A stretch of DNA of 64,000 nucleotides from assembly GCF_030929555.1 (NCBI RefSeq), contig NZ_JAVFVT010000029.1, forward strand, positions 1-64,000, written 5' to 3'. The DNA comes from Paenibacillus sp. LHD-117. GTDB taxonomy: Bacteria > Bacillota > Bacilli > Paenibacillales > Paenibacillaceae. Below are positions 60,510 to 64,000 of the stretch, in pieces. How positions within the stretch are numbered: position 1 is the first letter of the stretch; each line of letters begins with the position of its first letter. The notes under the pieces were generated by a model. It was given only the letters and a program-made list of their open reading frames with translations, was not told where the DNA came from and did no database searches. A program made the translations under genes and the position numbers.

Positions 60510-63500
60510 ATGAACTGGGCTGCATTTCAATCACACGGAGAAGCACCTACGGGGGCATTCGAAGCATTCTGTAATCAACTATTTGATTTATATTGTAAGC
60601 GTGAATATATTGACCGTATCATCTCTTTCGCAATCGTGAATGGATCTGGTGGGGATGGTGGGGTCGAGGCGTATGCAAAGTTAGATGACGGTTCATTCGT
60701 GGGAATTCAATCAAAATGGTTCTTAAACGCTATTGAAGCGAGAGAAATCGGCCAAATTCGCAATTCGGTAAGAACTGCCATGACCGTACGTCCAACATTG
60801 CAGAGGTATATTGTATGCATACCTAGAGACTTGGCCTCCTCGACTGCAAGAACAACGAATTCCGAAGATACCCGTTGGGCTTCATTTATTAAGGAAATGC
60901 ATGTCGAGTATCCTAACTTGGAGATTATCCTGTGGCACGAATCTAAATTGCGTGAAGAACTCCAACTTGATGTAACGGGGGGGATTCGGCGTTATTGGTT
61001 CGAGCAGGAAGAGCTTTCGGTCGAATCGATGAAGTTTCAGTTTCTAAAAGCAAAAGCGGGGTGGCTACAGCCCAAATATATTCCATCTTTGCATGGACAA
61101 GGGCGAATTCATGACGAAATGAAGAACATTTTGCCGGATCGCTCGCGATACGATGAATGGATGCGATTGTTAAAACGCAATTTGGAGTCCGTACAATTTA
61201 TCAAGAAGGAAATCACTCATGCAATTGCATTTTTTCAACTAAAAGAATTGACTGCAGAGCTTGTTATAATTGATCAGTACTTGTCTCGAGTAGAGCCAAA
61301 TTTAGTGCAACTAGTGGAGAGTTGTCAGTATGGTACCGAACCCAAGGAATTCTCGCTTTCAAAACGTCCAAATCTGGGCCGAACTTTAGAACTGTTGGAC
61401 AACATTCCGATCCGCTCATTAACATCCATTAACAAATCTGACATTACGAGAGCAATAACTCAATTAGCGGAGCTTGAGATAGAAGAGCACATGCTACAAA
61501 TCAAAAACTTAATAAGCCAGAAAATGTATGCGTTCTTGGGGGAGCCAGGAACAGGGAAGACCCACGGTGTTGCCAATGCAATAGAGGAACACGTCGAATT
61601 GGGTAACAATCCGGGGTTTATCATACAGGCGAAATCGTATACTGCAAGTCGTACATGGCGTTCTATTTTGGCGGACTCTGTAGGATTATCAGAATCTTGG
61701 ACAGAGGAAGAAACATGGAGAGCGTTGGAAGCCTGCGCATTCAGATGTGATGTTAAGAATGCGAGAGGTACGGATGCAAATCATGAGTTTGTGCCTACTA
61801 AGATCCTTATGTGTATAGACGGGCTCGATGAGTCGATTCCGTGGGATCATTGGCATGAAAGAATACGCGAATTGCAAATCATTACAGAACGCTTTTCACG
61901 TATTCGTGTTGTAGTTGCCAGCAGACCATATGTGTTTTCTTCCGCTACTTTGCACGGGCTAACACCTATTCATCTCTCCGCAGAAGGAGACCTGCGGGTC
62001 GGCGACTTGTTCGAACGATATTTACAGGCGTATCATATCCGCTTTGAGGAGAAGGAATACTTTGCATGGCTGAGATGGAGTTTGAAAACCCCCCTCGCTC
62101 TACGTTTATTCTGTGATCAGTACTGTAATCAAACGCTTCATAAACAAGATGGCGTTTCCACCACGATATCTCATCTACTTGCAGGGAAAATTAGGCAGGT
62201 TGATGAAGAAATAGGGAGGAGTCTTGGCGCTTTATGGAATACAAAGGACCAGTTAGTTTTGCGTGCATTGTTGTCTATCGTAAAACATTTACTTGAACAC
62301 AGCAGTATAGAACGGTCTGTGTTATCCTCACTCATATTGGACAGTGTGCCTAACGGTGCAATGAATGCGAGTGCCGCGTTACACATGATTGATTTTTTGA
62401 CGAAGTACGGTTTGCTGTATGAAATAGCCGAGCAGACGAATCCATTAATACCGGCAACTGTTCGATATGAGGTAGCTACACAGCCGTTAATGGATTACTT
62501 ACTTGCAGTCAAACTTGTTGAGGATTTCAGTCAAAATGGCCAAGTATCCATTCCTGATATCTTTTTCAAGCGGGTTGGCGCGCAACAAATGGTAGCGATC
62601 ATGTTGCTGCAGGACCACAATACTTTAGTCACTCAACAAATAGGTTGGAAAAGATCAAATCTATTTGACATCCAACTTTTTGCTCTAGCTAACGTTTCGG
62701 CAGATAAAACAGTGCCTTACGTGGAAAAAACCAAGGAAATGCTCGTTAAGTCGATGCCTTTGAGTAGGCGAATCGTAAATGAACTGATTGGAAGAGTAGC
62801 GCGTGTGCCTAATCATCCTCTTGGTCCGATGTTACTTCACGATGCTTTGCTAGCATTTAAAACTCCAGCAGAGCGTGATTTGTTCTGGTCTTTGCCCGAA
62901 TATGTTCCGGGTCAAGGGGATTATAGCTGGGAGGGGCATGGCGCGTGTATTTGCTCCATTGAGGAATATGATTTATTTCCCGATGATCTCCACTGGGGTT
63001 TACCGCTTCTTTATGCATGGAATCTCACGAATACGGACAATACAATCCGAAATAATGGAAGAAAAAAATTGACGAGGTGGGGGATTCAAAATCCGATTGA
63101 GTTTACTGAACTGCTTGAACTGACATTTGAAACGAATGACCCGCAAATGAAAGAAGATCTCGTATGCTGCGCTTACGGAGTAGCAAGCCGTCTAGCTCAT
63201 GAACGTATTGCCTTAAAAGCATTGGCGGAATGGGCATTGAATACGATCTTTCATAAAGACCGGATACAAAGTAACATGAATGCTGTTGTTCGATTTGCCG
63301 GCCGCGCAATAGCGGAACGTGCAATGGTATATGGAGCAATCTCTGAAGAAGAAATACAGATAGCTCGCCCACCGTATTCTCCTGCCACAGAATTCATGAT
63401 GCTTAATCCGAAGGCGGCTTCAGCAGGTCGCAATGGTTTTGAACCGATAGATGGTGATTTGTCATGGTATGTGATCAAGAAAGGATATGAAGATTTCTTC

Positions 63501-64000
63501 CAAATTGATGATGAAAAAGAGTCAGGTCAACCTCTCACACAAATAGAACGAGCACCTAAATCATTATTATTGAAACTGTTCGGTCACACGCAGGACATAT
63601 CGGTCAAACAAGAAATTGAAAAGGAACTGTCCCAAAGAGAAGAAAAGTATAGGCAACATGAACAATTTCAGTTGAAGTTTCACAGGAACTTCGAGTTACC
63701 CAATGTGTTCCAAGATAATGACATTAACGAGAATGAAGTTCATGAAGCTGAAGATGATATAGATTCCTGGCTAAATAGTGCATTAGAAAATTTGGAGAAT
63801 CGTAGTCAAACAGAAGACAATAATGAAGAGATAGTCAGCGCTGACCGTGACCGATATTCTAGACTAGCGAAAGAATTCCTCAAACGACATGCCATCAATG
63901 CGGGACTATCCAAGCTGACGCCGCATCAGTTTGCACTTGCGAGTGCTTCAGCTTACTTAGATCGAATGGGATGGACCCGCGAACTGTTCATCGGCAAGCC
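60510..64000 (+). CDS. Nuclease-STAND NTPase, Avs-like antiphage protein (3' end outside window)
   Basis: Open for 1163 codons without a stop and cut by the window edge. N-terminal domain (about 1-160): PD-(D/E)xK-like nuclease with Glu18 (GAFEAF), Asp49 and Glu53 (GGDGGVE) and Gln67-Ser-Lys69 (IQSKW), similar to Mrr/Cap4-type effectors. A helical linker (about 170-335) leads to the STAND/NACHT-like NTPase: Walker A GEPGTGKT (344-351), a W-rich segment TWRSILADSVGLSESW, Walker B KILMCIDGLDES (431-442) and ASRP (470-473). A long C-terminal region without recognised motifs, with an acidic stretch near 1070-1110, is probably the sensor. Start ATG follows GAGGGAGGAAC. GC is much lower than in neighbours. 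It lies just after rlmH. Confidence 0.85.
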   Translation, partial: MNWAAFQSHGEAPTGAFEAFCNQLFDLYCKREYIDRIISFAIVNGSGGDGGVEAYAKLDDGSFVGIQSKWFLNAIEAREIGQIRNSVRTAMTVRPTLQRYIVCIPRDLASSTARTTNSEDTRWASFIKEMHVEYPNLEIILWHESKLREELQLDVTGGIRRYWFEQEELSVESMKFQFLKAKAGWLQPKYIPSLHGQGRIHDEMKNILPDRSRYDEWMRLLKRNLESVQFIKKEITHAIAFFQLKELTAELVIIDQYLSRVEPNLVQLVESCQYGTEPKEFSLSKRPNLGRTLELLDNIPIRSLTSINKSDITRAITQLAELEIEEHMLQIKNLISQKMYAFLGEPGTGKTHGVANAIEEHVELGNNPGFIIQAKSYTASRTWRSILADSVGLSESWTEEETWRALEACAFRCDVKNARGTDANHEFVPTKILMCIDGLDESIPWDHWHERIRELQIITERFSRIRVVVASRPYVFSSATLHGLTPIHLSAEGDLRVGDLFERYLQAYHIRFEEKEYFAWLRWSLKTPLALRLFCDQYCNQTLHKQDGVSTTISHLLAGKIRQVDEEIGRSLGALWNTKDQLVLRALLSIVKHLLEHSSIERSVLSSLILDSVPNGAMNASAALHMIDFLTKYGLLYEIAEQTNPLIPATVRYEVATQPLMDYLLAVKLVEDFSQNGQVSIPDIFFKRVGAQQMVAIMLLQDHNTLVTQQIGWKRSNLFDIQLFALANVSADKTVPYVEKTKEMLVKSMPLSRRIVNELIGRVARVPNHPLGPMLLHDALLAFKTPAERDLFWSLPEYVPGQGDYSWEGHGACICSIEEYDLFPDDLHWGLPLLYAWNLTNTDNTIRNNGRKKLTRWGIQNPIEFTELLELTFETNDPQMKEDLVCCAYGVASRLAHERIALKALAEWALNTIFHKDRIQSNMNAVVRFAGRAIAERAMVYGAISEEEIQIARPPYSPATEFMMLNPKAASAGRNGFEPIDGDLSWYVIKKGYEDFFQIDDEKESGQPLTQIERAPKSLLLKLFGHTQDISVKQEIEKELSQREEKYRQHEQFQLKFHRNFELPNVFQDNDINENEVHEAEDDIDSWLNSALENLENRSQTEDNNEEIVSADRDRYSRLAKEFLKRHAINAGLSKLTPHQFALASASAYLDRMGWTRELFIGK

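Noticed and set aside
1..64000. CRISPR arrays
   Set aside because: No regularly spaced short direct repeats with unique spacers were seen; the repeats found are dispersed or palindromic.

Overview
The window is the replication-origin region of a Gram-positive, endospore-forming member of the Bacillales, most likely Paenibacillaceae (Paenibacillus or Cohnella type). The evidence is the classic Firmicute gene order around dnaA, the sporulation gene yyaC, YheC/YheD, RemB, YyzF and YjzC family proteins, mid-to-high GC, frequent TTG starts, and several families of structured intergenic repeats. I had no database access, so genus is an inference.

Layout. The origin lies at about 10.05-12.0 kb. Left of it everything except one gene is on the minus strand, reading away from the origin: dnaA, dnaN, yaaA, recF, remB, gyrB, gyrA, an HD-GYP gene, and the 5' end of a 16S rRNA gene with its promoter and leader at the window edge. 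The exception is a YheC/YheD ATP-grasp gene lying in reverse between gyrB and gyrA. Right of the origin most genes are on the plus strand: rpmH-rnpA-yidC-khpB-mnmE-mnmG-rsmG, then noc and soj-spo0J with two parS sites, a cysteine desulfurase/yyaC/MscS block, a tRNA-Ser(CGA), rpsF-ssb-rpsR, a Ktr-type K+ uptake pair (minus strand), a Mrp Na+/H+ antiporter operon with an mrpA-mrpB fusion, an LCP cell-wall ligase, a DUF2232 gene with gdpP-rplI-dnaB, purA, an M23 endopeptidase, the walRKHI operon with walJ, htrA, an SDR/TetR divergent pair, yyzF and rlmH.

Directly after rlmH composition drops to roughly 40-45% GC by eye. A very large open reading frame starts at 60510 and runs off the window. It encodes an N-terminal PD-(D/E)xK-like nuclease domain, a STAND/NACHT-type P-loop NTPase and a long C-terminal region, resembling Avs (AVAST)-type antiphage proteins. 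The 3' end of rlmH is the integration site of SCC elements in staphylococci, so this looks like the left edge of a defence island.

How the parts work together. Replication initiation (dnaA, dnaN, oriC with DnaA boxes, DnaA-trios and Spo0A boxes), segregation and nucleoid occlusion (soj, spo0J, parS, noc), topology (gyrA, gyrB), ribosome and tRNA maturation, cell-wall homeostasis (walRKHIJ, LCP, M23, HtrA) and ion/second-messenger homeostasis (Ktr, Mrp, MscS, GdpP) are all housekeeping functions. Accessory content is limited to intergenic repeat families, the SDR/TetR pair and the STAND gene.
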